A stretch of DNA of 46,096 bases from JAHFRG01 sp036522275 (GCA_036522275.1 DATDGC010000101.1:1-46096), one strand, 5' to 3'. Counted from the stretch's first letter, positions 33,162 to 41,808 are shown. The notes: generated by a model from the sequence alone, not told the origin. Made by a program: numbers and translations.

Positions 33162-33434
33162 GGAACCTCTGATTAAGTCCCGCGTGGCCGCGACGGCGGC
33201 TTTCTGGGATGGGATGCGCGAAGCGAGGTGCAGCCAATGGCCATTCCCTTGGCAAGCCGAGGGACAAAGCAGACCGCCCGGAAAGCCCCGTCCCTCCGGG
33301 TTGCGGCAAAATGCGGCGTCTGCGTCGTCGCGCTCCTCGGCTTCGTAGTCCCGGCTACGACCTTCGTCGCGCGCCTCGCAGCCATCCGCATTTTGCCAGC
33401 AACGCGGCTCACGAAGGACTTAATCAGAGGTTCC
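33162..33434. mobile_element. IS5-like MITE, 273-bp copy between ferredoxin and mutM
   Basis: Perfect 19-bp terminal inverted repeats, GGAACCTCTGATTAAGTCC and complement, are flanked by a perfect 4-bp duplication TTAG (33158–33161 and 33435–33438), matching the YTAR target rule of IS5. The interior contains GCAAAATGCGG (33306–33316) and its complement (33386–33396) around a long imperfect hairpin. Orientation is opposite to the copy at 29960. The right target copy contains the stop codon of mutM. No coding capacity is seen; it fills the 317-bp gap between the genes. Confidence 0.92.
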
Positions 33435-34250
33435 TTAGGTCTGGCAGCGCGGGCAGTAAAAACTGGAGCGTTGTCCCTGCTTGAGCTGCCTGATGCGAGT
33501 GCCGCATGCTTTACAGGGTTTGCCGCCGCGGCCGTACACCAGGCAGTGCAGCTGGAAATCGCCCAAATTGCCGCCGCAATCCGCAAAATCGCGCAAGCTG
33601 CTGCCGCCCGCCTTAATCGCCAGGCGTAGTGTTTTACGCACCGCCTCCACCAGCTTTTCATAGCGCGCAAGACCGATGCGTGAAGCGGATCTCTTGGGAT
33701 GGATGCGCGCGCGGAACAACACTTCGTTGGCGTAAATATTGCCGACCCCCACGACTACATGGCTGTCCATCAGCACTTGCTTGATGGCCGCGCTGCGGCT
33801 GCGCGTTTGCCGGTATAGCCAGTCCGCGTTGAACACGCGGGTTAACGGCTCGGGCCCGAGTTCCCTGAGCAGCGGGTGGGTAAGCGGATCGCTGCTCGTC
33901 CACAGCACCGCGCCGAAACGGCGCGGATCCCGCAAGCGCAGCATCTCGCCGCTATCCAGCAGCAAGTCAAAATGGTCATGCTTTTGCGCCGGGGCCAGCT
34001 CATTCAGGAAGCGCAAGCTGCCCGACATGCCAAGATGCATGATCAAAGTACCGCCACCGCAGCCGATGAGCAGGTATTTGCCGCGCCGCGAGACGTTATG
34101 GATCATCTGACCGCTGACCAAGCGCGGTAAATTCGTCGCGACTTGCCAGCGCAATGCGGGATTGCGAATGGCAACCTTCGCGATGCGCCGCCCGCTTAAG
34201 CGCGGCTCGAGACCGCGCCGCGTTATTTCTACTTCCGGAAGCTCGGGCAT
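33435..34250 (-). CDS. mutM: Formamidopyrimidine-DNA glycosylase
   Basis: A 271-residue base-excision repair enzyme removing 8-oxoguanine. It begins MPELPEVEITRRGLEP, where Pro1 (after Met removal) and Glu2 are catalytic. The H2TH region contains GVGNIYANEVLF, and the zinc finger is CKACG...YCPRC at the end. The start at 34250 gives the exact family N-terminus. Its TAA lies in the target duplication of the adjacent MITE, so the element stopped just at the gene's end without changing the protein. Confidence 0.95.
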   Translation of the reverse strand: MPELPEVEITRRGLEPRLSGRRIAKVAIRNPALRWQVATNLPRLVSGQMIHNVSRRGKYLLIGCGGGTLIMHLGMSGSLRFLNELAPAQKHDHFDLLLDSGEMLRLRDPRRFGAVLWTSSDPLTHPLLRELGPEPLTRVFNADWLYRQTRSRSAAIKQVLMDSHVVVGVGNIYANEVLFRARIHPKRSASRIGLARYEKLVEAVRKTLRLAIKAGGSSLRDFADCGGNLGDFQLHCLVYGRGGKPCKACGTRIRQLKQGQRSSFYCPRCQT

Positions 34251-34263
34251 GGCACGGACGCAG

Positions 34264-35106
34264 TCATTTCTGCGCTTTGGATGCGGTGGCAAACGGGTCA
34301 AGCAGACGTTTTGCCACATCCCCGGGAAAACGATAGGCAATCATTTCATCATCGCGCAGCAATATCAATTGCGGTTGTTTTTGCAATACCTGCAGCAGCA
34401 CGCTGCCGCCGTTGTCAAGCATAATCTTGATTTGCTCCGCACCCGGCGCCGGCTTGGCGGGCTCGCTTGCGATGCTGTAAGCGAGGCGCCATTCATCGGC
34501 GAAGCGGTTCAATTGATCCTGAGAGAGTTCAGCTGGCGCGGGGGATACGCTCCAGGCGCCATTCACCCGCGCGAGCTTGTATCCCGGCAAATCAAAACCG
34601 GTAGATATCTCGTTATCAGCGAGCAGTAAATGGTTAACAAAATTATCGGGCGGCATGGCGACGGCAGCGCCGTAGCGCGGCGGCACCAAATAGACGTTAT
34701 CTGCCGTGGCCACATATTGTTCCGCGCTCAGCGGATTGAGCGCGCCGAAACTGAAGGTCTGCGCTCCCAGTGTCAAGCGCGCCTGCGGTTGGTCCAGATC
34801 GAAGCGCATTAAATCATGCGCCGGGAAACGCTGCTTGCTGGTGACGGAGAGAATTTCCAGCAGGCGTTCCACCTGAACGGCGTTGGCGCGCGCCTTGAAT
34901 GGGTGGGTGATGAACCAGCCGCGGTCGCGCTTTTCCAGACTGAGTACGGCAGGTTTGTCAACCGTGATGCTCTCGATATCGCCTGCTTGCAGAGAGGAGA
35001 GCCGGTATTCGCTTGGTGCATTGCTTTGCGGCTTGAAGTAGAGCAAGGAGGCCAGGCCTGCTACTGCAAGTAACAGCGCGAGGTTCAGCCAGGTCCTTGG
35101 TTTCAT
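34264..35106 (-). CDS. DUF4340 membrane-anchored protein of the Gld-type ABC system
   Basis: A 280-residue protein with one N-terminal membrane helix (about residues 7–24) and an extracytoplasmic beta-rich DUF4340 region with VDKPAVLSLEKRDRGWFITH, then PFKARANAVQVERLLEIL. It overlaps the GldG-like gene by 4 bp and belongs with the ABC permease and ATPase upstream. Such four-gene clusters are widespread in proteobacteria; substrate and role are unknown. Confidence 0.8.
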   Translation of the reverse strand: MKPRTWLNLALLLAVAGLASLLYFKPQSNAPSEYRLSSLQAGDIESITVDKPAVLSLEKRDRGWFITHPFKARANAVQVERLLEILSVTSKQRFPAHDLMRFDLDQPQARLTLGAQTFSFGALNPLSAEQYVATADNVYLVPPRYGAAVAMPPDNFVNHLLLADNEISTGFDLPGYKLARVNGAWSVSPAPAELSQDQLNRFADEWRLAYSIASEPAKPAPGAEQIKIMLDNGGSVLLQVLQKQPQLILLRDDEMIAYRFPGDVAKRLLDPFATASKAQK

Positions 35107-36455
35107 AGTTTACGGCGGCGCCACCAAATCATGCCCCCAGTCACCAAAAAAACCAGCGGCAAGGCAATGAGAAAGCCAACGCTGATCAACGTTAGCGCGG
35201 TTTTACCGAGATTGAGATTGCTGTCCAGAGTAGCGCGTGGCTGAATCGTAATCAAATTCTCATCCTGCGCCAGCCAGTTGATGATGTTCACACCCAGATC
35301 GAGGTTGCCGGCGTTGCCAAGATAGCTGTTGGCGAGAAAAGCACCGCTGCCGATTACCACTACACGCTGTTCGCGTCCCTTGAGTTGCTTCGCCAGGGCA
35401 ATGCCTATCGCCACCGGGCCGGGGGTATCGCGTTTTTTGTCGAAGCGCGCTGTTCCGTCCAGTTTGCCGGTTTCCACCCAGCCGCGCTGCGCTACTTCTA
35501 TGAGCGTGGTGGCTTGCCAATCCTGGTCTTGATTAACGCGCAATTCGCGGGCGAAGGGAAACACCGTGATCAGATTGAAACCCTGGGTAATCGGGTGCCT
35601 GCCATAGCTGGTGCCCAGCGCCCAAGTGGCAGGCACATTAAGCTGTTGCGCCGCGGGATCTATCACTACACCGGCGGCGAGTATAAGCCGCAGCATATCA
35701 GCGAGCGCTTGCAGGCCGTGCAACGGCTCCTGGTCAACCAACCACAGCAGATTGCCGCCCTTGTCGAGATAAGTTTTGAGCTTGGCGATTTCGCCGGGCA
35801 GCCAATCCAGTTGCGGTTGGGTGATGACCAGCACGCTGGCATTGTCGGGAACTTCCTGCACCAGCGCCAGATTCAAGCTGGCGGTCTGGAACCCCTTGGT
35901 GGCGAGTTGTTTGCCGAATTCGCCGAGGTCGTGATTGGCTTTGCCGTTCAGCTGTCTTTCGCCGTGCCCTTCAACCTGCATCACCAACCGCTGCTGCGAG
36001 CGTGCCAGGCGCATCAGCAAATTGGTGAATGTTTGTTCATTGAGCGCGGTCAGATGTTCGGATTTGCCGGCGAACTTGACCACCATTTCTCCGTTGACTT
36101 GCACTCCGGCGTCTCTGGCAAGTTTCGGCTGCTCCGCGGGATCCACAAATTCCAGCCGGATATCGTGTTTGGCGCGCTGATAGGGAAGCATAAAATCCTG
36201 GATCAGCTTGCGTACATCGCCAAGCCGCGCATCCTGCGGCGTGGCGAAGGCGGTGATGGTCAGCGCTCCAGGCAACTGCTTGAGCACGTCCAGGCTGGCC
36301 TGGGTCAATGAGTTGCGGCTGTTCTGGCTGATGTCCCACTGCATGCGGTGGTCGCGCGCCAGCAACGACAGCAGTACAACCGCGGTGAGCAGCAGCAACA
36401 CGAACAGGCTGTTTTGCAGCAGTAACTGCACGCGGAGTCTTTTATTAACTTTCAT
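35103..36455 (-). CDS. GldG-like ABC transport system auxiliary protein
   Basis: A 450-residue protein with membrane helices at both ends (about residues 15–32 and 420–443) and a large periplasmic GldG / intraflagellar-transport-like domain with ISQNSRNSLTQASLDVLKQL, then VMQVEGHGERQLNGKANHDLG and LVITQPQLDWLPGEIAKLKTYLDKGG. In Bacteroidetes GldG belongs to the gliding ABC complex GldAFG; in proteobacteria the function is undefined. A 264-bp repeat ends only 15 bp before its start codon, and no clear ribosome site remains between them. Confidence 0.82.
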   Translation of the reverse strand: MKVNKRLRVQLLLQNSLFVLLLLTAVVLLSLLARDHRMQWDISQNSRNSLTQASLDVLKQLPGALTITAFATPQDARLGDVRKLIQDFMLPYQRAKHDIRLEFVDPAEQPKLARDAGVQVNGEMVVKFAGKSEHLTALNEQTFTNLLMRLARSQQRLVMQVEGHGERQLNGKANHDLGEFGKQLATKGFQTASLNLALVQEVPDNASVLVITQPQLDWLPGEIAKLKTYLDKGGNLLWLVDQEPLHGLQALADMLRLILAAGVVIDPAAQQLNVPATWALGTSYGRHPITQGFNLITVFPFARELRVNQDQDWQATTLIEVAQRGWVETGKLDGTARFDKKRDTPGPVAIGIALAKQLKGREQRVVVIGSGAFLANSYLGNAGNLDLGVNIINWLAQDENLITIQPRATLDSNLNLGKTALTLISVGFLIALPLVFLVTGGMIWWRRRKL

Positions 36456-36469
36456 AACTAGTTAAGTTG

Positions 36470-36733
36470 ATGATGCTTTAAAACGAGTATTTGGTTTCGA
36501 GACAAGGCGCGAGCTTTGATCGAAGGGCGCCGCGACACGGTAGCGAAGCCGAGTGCGGGAGCGGCGCCAAGCACTCTGGTCATGTAATGCCATTTGCGGC
36601 GCGCAGCACCCTGTCTCCGCCCCGAGCTTCGCCGCCGTGATCCAGGGTGCAGTGTATATGAGCAATACATGAGCATTCGAGCAAAGCGAGCAACGCAGTA
36701 TCGGAGCCAAAGACAACGTTTTCAAAGGCATCA
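36470..36733. mobile_element. Miniature element with GATGATGC termini, splitting the Gld-type operon
   Basis: GATGATGCTTTAAAACG on the left is complementary to CGTTTTCAAAGGCATCATC on the right with one extra base and one mismatch. The 264 bp between contain hairpin doublet C and no gene. In most such operons the permease and GldG genes touch, so this is an insertion. The right end supplies the permease stop codon (GGATGA). Target duplication is unclear. Confidence 0.7.
36526..36650. repeat. Inverted hairpin doublet C
   Basis: Hairpin 1: stem GGCGCCGC (36526–36533) with GCGGCGCC (36561–36568), 27-base loop starting GACACGGTAGCGAAGC and ending GTGCGGGA. Hairpin 2: stem GCACCCTG (36606–36613) with CAGGGTGC (36643–36650), 29-base loop containing, on the opposite strand, CACGGCGGCGAAGCTCGGG. 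Spacing is 37 bases. Plan and loops match doublets A and B in the MITE at 29960. Confidence 0.82.
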
Positions 36734-37486
36734 TCCGCGTAGACGGTCGGCGTCAAGACGCTTAATCGCCAACGCCAGGAAGGTCAAAGTAAAGAGCAAC
36801 AGGAAAGCAAGATCGGCGCTGTCAATCAAGCCGCGGTTGAAGCTTTCAAAATGCTTGAGCAGGGAACCCCAGTGGAATAAACTTTCGGGAGTGCCGGGTG
36901 CAACATTGATCACCCAAAGGCCGAGCAGCGCGCCTAAAGCGCCGATGGCTGCCAGCGCCGGGTGCGAGGTGAGGCACGACACATACAGTCCGAGCGCTGC
37001 GTAGCATGCGCTGATCAGCAACAGCCCCAGCAGGTTGCCCGCCAGCAAGCCCAGATCTAGCGCCGCCGTGCCGGCATACAAGGACAACGCCATGAGCCCG
37101 CTGAGGCCAATCAGCGCGGCGAGAAACAGCATTAAGCCGATGAATTTGCCGATTATGATTTCAGTCATGGAAAGCGGCGCCGACAGCAGTAGCGGCATGG
37201 TTTGATTGCGCCGTTCTTCGGCGATAAGGCGCATCGAGAGTAGCGGTACCGCCATCATCATCAGCACCGCAGCGCTGCCGAACAGTGGCGCGGTGACCAC
37301 TTCGGTGGCGCCGGGTGGCTGGTTCAGCTGTACGAGTTGCGGCTGCAACAGCAGGAAAGTGTCCAGCCGCGACAAAAAAATCCACGCCAGGATGAGTTGC
37401 AAAATGGCGAGAACGATCCACGCCAGAGGGGAAGCAAACAGCGATTTAAGTTCTTTGGCGGCAAGGGTGAACACCATGGCGTTCAT
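36731..37486 (-). CDS. ABC-2 type permease of the Gld-type system
   Basis: A 251-residue integral membrane protein with six predicted helices (for example LAWIVLAILQLILAWIFL and LGLLAGNLLGLLLISACYAA) and the ABC-2 permease stretch RLIAEERRNQTMPLLLSAPL, then SMTEIIIGKFIG. It resembles GldF and the permeases once linked with multicopper-enzyme maturation. Its ATG overlaps the ATPase stop by 4 bp. Its stop lies inside the end of the adjoining repeat element. Confidence 0.85.
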   Translation of the reverse strand: MNAMVFTLAAKELKSLFASPLAWIVLAILQLILAWIFLSRLDTFLLLQPQLVQLNQPPGATEVVTAPLFGSAAVLMMMAVPLLSMRLIAEERRNQTMPLLLSAPLSMTEIIIGKFIGLMLFLAALIGLSGLMALSLYAGTAALDLGLLAGNLLGLLLISACYAALGLYVSCLTSHPALAAIGALGALLGLWVINVAPGTPESLFHWGSLLKHFESFNRGLIDSADLAFLLLFTLTFLALAIKRLDADRLRG

Positions 37487-38415
37487 TCCTGCTGTGTGAG
37501 TTGCACGAACACGTCTTCCAGGCTCGCCTGCTGCCGGTTTATCTGGTACAAGCCCCAGTCCTGCGCTGCGGCGGCTTTCACCAATGCCTCGCTTGGGTCG
37601 GCGCCAGGGGTGTACTGGATGTTAAACAGGGTGTCGGCGATCTTTTCCACTGCGTTCACTCCGGCGACCTGGAGTTGCGCAGATGGCGGCGGGTTGCGCA
37701 AACCCAGCTGCAATGAATGCCCTTCGCGCATCTGCCTTAAGTCTTCGATGTTGCCGCTGTACACGCTTTTTCCCTGATGCATGATTACCACGCGGTCGCA
37801 CACGCTTTCCACCTCCGGCAGGATGTGGGTGCAGAGAATCACGCTGTGCGTGCCGCCGAGCTCGCGAATCAGCGTGCGGATTTCGCGCATTTGAATTGGA
37901 TCGAGCCCCATGGTAGGCTCATCCAGGATTACTACTTCCGGATTGTGGATGATAGCCTGGGCAATGCCCGCGCGCTGCTGATAACCGCGCGACAGGCTGC
38001 CGATAAGCTGCTTGCCAACCTCATTCAGACCGCAGCGCCGTTTGGCCTGCTCCAAGGTGATTTTCAACGCGGATTTGGCGACGCGGTGCAGTCTTGCGGC
38101 AAGCGTCAGGTATTCATCCACGTTGAGCTCACGATACAGCGGCGGGTCTTCCGGAAGATAGCCGATCAGCTGCTTCGCGGCTTTGGGCTTGTCCAGCAAA
38201 TCAATACCGCAGATGCTGATGCTGCCTGCGCTAGGCGCCAGATTGCCGGTCAGCATGCGCATGGTGGTGGTCTTGCCTGCTCCATTCGGCCCGAGAAAGC
38301 CCAGCACTTCGCCTTTTTTGAGTTCCAGGTTGATTTCCAACACCGCGCTGCGCGCGCCGAACCAGCGCGATAGCTGCTGTGCAAAAACCGTTGTCGTTGA
38401 AATTTCTTGGGTCAT
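37483..38415 (-). CDS. ABC transporter ATP-binding protein (GldA-like)
   Basis: A 310-residue ATPase with Walker A GPNGAGKTTTMRML, Q-loop region GYLPEDPPLYREL, signature LSRGYQQRAGIAQA, Walker B VVILDEPTMGLDP and switch histidine in ILCTHILPEVE, plus a C-terminal DUF4162-like extension of about 90 residues. It is the first gene of the minus-strand export operon and is divergent from the TPR lipoprotein gene. Confidence 0.9.
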   Translation of the reverse strand: MTQEISTTTVFAQQLSRWFGARSAVLEINLELKKGEVLGFLGPNGAGKTTTMRMLTGNLAPSAGSISICGIDLLDKPKAAKQLIGYLPEDPPLYRELNVDEYLTLAARLHRVAKSALKITLEQAKRRCGLNEVGKQLIGSLSRGYQQRAGIAQAIIHNPEVVILDEPTMGLDPIQMREIRTLIRELGGTHSVILCTHILPEVESVCDRVVIMHQGKSVYSGNIEDLRQMREGHSLQLGLRNPPPSAQLQVAGVNAVEKIADTLFNIQYTPGADPSEALVKAAAAQDWGLYQINRQQASLEDVFVQLTQQE

Positions 38416-38535
38416 TTCCGGGAAAAATCGGATTCGCCAAAGCTCTCTTGTAGTGAACCCAAAATATACATAATATGTCGGTAATATTGAAGAACTACGC
38501 GTAATGACACATTTCTAAGCTTTTGATACTTGACG

Positions 38536-40278
38536 ATGAACCCAAAATTGCTAATCTTGGCCATGCCTGCATTTCTTTTGGCGTGCGCCCAGCAACCACT
38601 CAAAGCCACCAGCGTTGCCGCGACTGCCAATGAAGAACAGCAGGAAGAGCAACCGGCCATCACGGCCAAGAGTCAGAATTTGCCCAAGCAGGAATTGACT
38701 CAAAACATGCTGTACGAGTTTTTGCTGGGCGAAATAGCCGGCCAGCGCGGCCAACTCGATGTAGCAACCAAAGCGTATGTGGACATGGCCAACACTACGC
38801 GTGATCCGCGCATTGCGCAACGCGCCACTGAAATAGCCTTGTATTCAAAGCAGCCGGAGGCGGCGTTGCAGGCGGCCAAGGTGTGGGCGGAAGCAGATCC
38901 CGATTCCACTCAAGCACGGCAGACGCTGGTGGCTTTGCTGATAAACAGCCGCAAGCTGGAAGAAGCCCGCCCGCATTTCGAAAAGCTGCTCTCCGGCGAG
39001 GGCCAAAATATCGGCCAGGGCTTCATGCAATTAAACGGGCTGCTGTCCAAGTATCCCGACAAGCCGGTAGCGTTGAATTTAGTGCAGGAACTGGCGCAAC
39101 CTTATCCACGCGTTGCCGAAGCGCATTTTGCGGTGAGCCAGGCGGCGTGGAACGCGGCGCAGTACGATGTGGCGCTGAGTGAGGTGCGCAAGGCTCTGGA
39201 GTTGCGTCCGGAATGGGAGCTTGCGGCGCTGTTTCAAGGGCAGGTTTTGCAGCATACCTCCAACAAGCTTGCTCTCGAGTATTTGCACGGCTACCTCAAG
39301 AGCTATCCCAAGGCCAAAGATGTGCGCCTGAGTTATGCGCGATTGCTAGTGGCGGAAAAAGACTACCCCCAGGCGCGCAGTGAATTTCAGAAGTTGCGTA
39401 CGGATTTTCCGAATAACGCGGAAGTATCGCTGGCGGTGGGTTTGCTGTCGATGCAACTTAATGATTTCGATGCGGCGGAAGCGAGCTTCAAGCAGGCGTT
39501 GAGCCAGAATTACAAAGACCGCGACAGCGTGCGCTATTACCTGGGGCAGGTCTACGAAGAGAGCAAGCGTTACGACGAGGCGTTGCGCTGGTATGGCGGC
39601 GTGGGCGAGGGCGAGCAGTATTTCGCCGCCCAGATCCGTTATGCCAGCGTGCTGGCGAAGCAAGGCAAGCTTGCGGAGGCGCGCAAGCATCTTAGCCAGA
39701 TAGCAGTAAAGGACAACCAGCAAAGGATACAAGTCATTCTCACCGAGGCGCAATTGCTGCGGGATGCGGGGCGCTACCAGGAAGCGTTTGATTTGCTGGG
39801 ACGTGCCCTGCAAAAAAATCCCGATTACCCGGACTTGTTGTATGACTATGCCATGGCGGCGGAAAAACTCAACCGCCTGGATGTGCTCGAAGAAAACCTG
39901 CGCAAACTCATCCAGCTCAAGCCTGACTACGCGCACGCCTACAACGCCTTGGGCTATACCCTGGCGGACCGCACCGACCGTCTGACTGAAGCCGTGCAAT
40001 TCATCCAGCAGGCGCTACAGCTTGCCCCGGAAGACCCGTTCATCATAGACAGCATGGGTTGGGTGCAATACCGGATGGGGAATCTCAAGGAAGGCACGGT
40101 TTATTTGCGGCGCGCGTATGCCGACCGCCCTGATCCGGAAATTGCGGCGCATCTCGGCGAAGTATTGTGGGTGCAGGGCAAGCATGAGGAAGCCGAAATA
40201 ATCTGGAAGACATCTCTCAAAGATAATCCCGGCAACGAAGCGTTGCAGAATGTCATTAAGAAATTTGTCAACAAGTGA
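38536..40278 (+). CDS. TPR-repeat lipoprotein upstream of lolB
   Basis: A 580-residue protein with a lipobox (LAMPAFLLAC) giving a lipidated cysteine near residue 17, and then about ten tetratricopeptide repeats to the C-terminus, such as YPEALRWY-type and AYNALGYTLADRTDRLTEAV repeats. ATG 38536 was chosen over the in-frame TTG at 38530. Such TPR proteins commonly precede lolB–ispE in betaproteobacteria. A periplasmic scaffolding role is likely but not known. It overlaps lolB by 4 bp. Confidence 0.85.
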   Translation: MNPKLLILAMPAFLLACAQQPLKATSVAATANEEQQEEQPAITAKSQNLPKQELTQNMLYEFLLGEIAGQRGQLDVATKAYVDMANTTRDPRIAQRATEIALYSKQPEAALQAAKVWAEADPDSTQARQTLVALLINSRKLEEARPHFEKLLSGEGQNIGQGFMQLNGLLSKYPDKPVALNLVQELAQPYPRVAEAHFAVSQAAWNAAQYDVALSEVRKALELRPEWELAALFQGQVLQHTSNKLALEYLHGYLKSYPKAKDVRLSYARLLVAEKDYPQARSEFQKLRTDFPNNAEVSLAVGLLSMQLNDFDAAEASFKQALSQNYKDRDSVRYYLGQVYEESKRYDEALRWYGGVGEGEQYFAAQIRYASVLAKQGKLAEARKHLSQIAVKDNQQRIQVILTEAQLLRDAGRYQEAFDLLGRALQKNPDYPDLLYDYAMAAEKLNRLDVLEENLRKLIQLKPDYAHAYNALGYTLADRTDRLTEAVQFIQQALQLAPEDPFIIDSMGWVQYRMGNLKEGTVYLRRAYADRPDPEIAAHLGEVLWVQGKHEEAEIIWKTSLKDNPGNEALQNVIKKFVNK

Positions 40279-40892
40279 TCAGGAATCTCATCAGAGGTTC
40301 CCGCGCTCATTGGCTTGCGCTTCTGTTGCTGCTTGGCGCGTGCGCCGCGCCCCCGCCTAAACACGTCACGACGGCGCTACCACGGGCGCAGAGCCTGGCG
40401 GAGGCCCAGCGTAACGGTTTTCAGCTCTCCGGAAGGGTAGCCGTCAAATATGATGAGAAAAGTTTTTCCGGCGGCGTGCGCTGGGCGCATAACGGCAGCG
40501 GCGATGAAATCTGGATACTTGCTCCGCTCGGAAGTGGTGTTGCGCGCATCGTGCAGGACGCCAGCGGAATCAGCCTTACCACCACCGAGCAGAAAACCTA
40601 CCGCGCGCACGATGCAGAGACCCTGACGCGCGAAGTGCTGGGCTGGAGCCTGCCGCTCTCCGGTTTGCAATATTGGGTATTGGGTATTGCCGCTCCAGAA
40701 AGTGCTGCGGAAGAGCAACACGACGCGCAGCAGCGTCTGGCGCGCTTAAACCAGGACTCGTGGGAAATCGTTTACCTGCGCTACAAGCCCGAGCAAGAAA
40801 GCGGCATGCCTGCGCGCATCATGTTGAACCGCGGCGATATGCAAATCAGCCTGATAATTGACGACTGGATTATCCCTCCCCTTGCGCAATGA
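40275..40892 (+). CDS. lolB: Outer-membrane lipoprotein receptor LolB
   Basis: A 205-residue lipoprotein (lipobox LLLLGAC) with the LolB core: GFQLSGRVAVKYDEKSFSGG, the central VLGWSLPLSGLQYWVLG and the C-terminal PARIMLNRGDMQISLIIDDW. LolB takes lipoproteins from LolA and inserts them in the outer membrane. The GTG start at 40275 overlaps the preceding stop. Codons 3–9 read through a sequence like a MITE end (40282–40301), giving the leader RNLIRGS. Confidence 0.88.
   Translation: MIRNLIRGSRAHWLALLLLLGACAAPPPKHVTTALPRAQSLAEAQRNGFQLSGRVAVKYDEKSFSGGVRWAHNGSGDEIWILAPLGSGVARIVQDASGISLTTTEQKTYRAHDAETLTREVLGWSLPLSGLQYWVLGIAAPESAAEEQHDAQQRLARLNQDSWEIVYLRYKPEQESGMPARIMLNRGDMQISLIIDDWIIPPLAQ
40282..40301. 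repeat. Possible footprint of an excised IS5-like MITE
   Basis: GGAATCTCATCAGAGGTTCC is a small inverted repeat (GGAA-x-CTC / GAG-x-TTCC with a four-base centre). Its last 12 bases equal the outer end of the MITE terminal repeat. It lies in the signal-peptide leader of lolB. Chance resemblance cannot be excluded. Confidence 0.35.
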
Positions 40893-41728
40893 GCGGCCTG
40901 CAAACCTATCCGGCGCCCGCCAAACTCAATTTGTTTCTGCATATCGTCGGGCGCAGGCAGGACGGCTATCACCTGCTGCAAAGCGTGTTTCGCTTTTTGG
41001 ATTATGCCGACAGCCTGAGTTTCCGCATACGTGACGATGGTGTTATCAAGCGCGATTACACCCTGGCGGGTGTGCCGGAGGAAGACGACCTGTGCGTGCA
41101 AGCCGCAAAGTTGCTGCAACGGATGGCGGATACCCGGCTCGGGGTGGAAATCACCTTGGAGAAAAAACTGCCGCTGGGTGGCGGATTGGGCGGCGGCAGT
41201 TCCGATGCCGCGACCACGCTCATGGCGCTCAACCGTTTATGGAAACTCGGCTTCACGGGGGGAAAATTGCAGCACTTGGGGCTGCAACTGGGCGCGGATG
41301 TGCCGGTATTTGTGTTCGGTCAAAACGCGTTTGTTGAAGGGGTGGGAGAAGTGCTTCAGCCCATCAGCCTGCCGCCAGCCTGGTATGTGGTTTTGGTGCC
41401 CAAGGTCAGTGTCTCCACTGCGGAGATTTTCGCTGATCCTGAATTGACACGGAACACGAATCGCATCAAAATAACCGCCTTTTCTACAGCGCGAGGTCAT
41501 AACGACCTGGAACCTGTAGTCTGCCGCAAATACCCGCAGGTGGCGCAACATCTGGCGTGGCTGAAGCAGTTCGGCGCGGCCAGAATGACCGGCTCCGGAG
41601 CCTGCGTTTTTGCGGAGTATGCGACGGAGAAGGAAGCGCGCGAAGTGCTGGCGCAGTTACCGGGGCAGGTGAGCGGTTTTGTGGCGCGGGGCCTGGACCG
41701 GCACCCCTTGTCTGACCATGTTTTTTAG
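40889..41728 (+). CDS. ispE: 4-diphosphocytidyl-2-C-methyl-D-erythritol kinase
   Basis: A 279-residue GHMP kinase of the MEP isoprenoid pathway. It begins with the substrate region PAPAKLNLFLHIVGRRQDGYH and carries the ATP-binding PLGGGLGGGSSDAATTLMAL, and the C-terminal MTGSGACVFAEY. It overlaps lolB by 4 bp and is followed at once by a tRNA gene, a common betaproteobacterial order. Confidence 0.95.
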   Translation: MSGLQTYPAPAKLNLFLHIVGRRQDGYHLLQSVFRFLDYADSLSFRIRDDGVIKRDYTLAGVPEEDDLCVQAAKLLQRMADTRLGVEITLEKKLPLGGGLGGGSSDAATTLMALNRLWKLGFTGGKLQHLGLQLGADVPVFVFGQNAFVEGVGEVLQPISLPPAWYVVLVPKVSVSTAEIFADPELTRNTNRIKITAFSTARGHNDLEPVVCRKYPQVAQHLAWLKQFGAARMTGSGACVFAEYATEKEAREVLAQLPGQVSGFVARGLDRHPLSDHVF

Positions 41729-41733
41729 TACAT

Positions 41734-41808
41734 TGGGGAGTCGCCAAGCGGTAAGGCACCGGATTTTGATTCCGGCATTCGTAGGTTCGATCCCTACCTC
41801 CCCAGCCA
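41734..41808 (+). tRNA. tRNA-Gln (anticodon TTG)
   Basis: The acceptor arms TGGGGAG and CTCCCCA pair, followed by discriminator G and an encoded CCA (41806–41808). The anticodon stem CCGGA/TCCGG encloses TTTTGAT, which gives anticodon TTG. The T-loop contains GGTTCGATCC. It is 5 bp after ispE and ahead of prs, so it may be cotranscribed with them. Confidence 0.97.
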
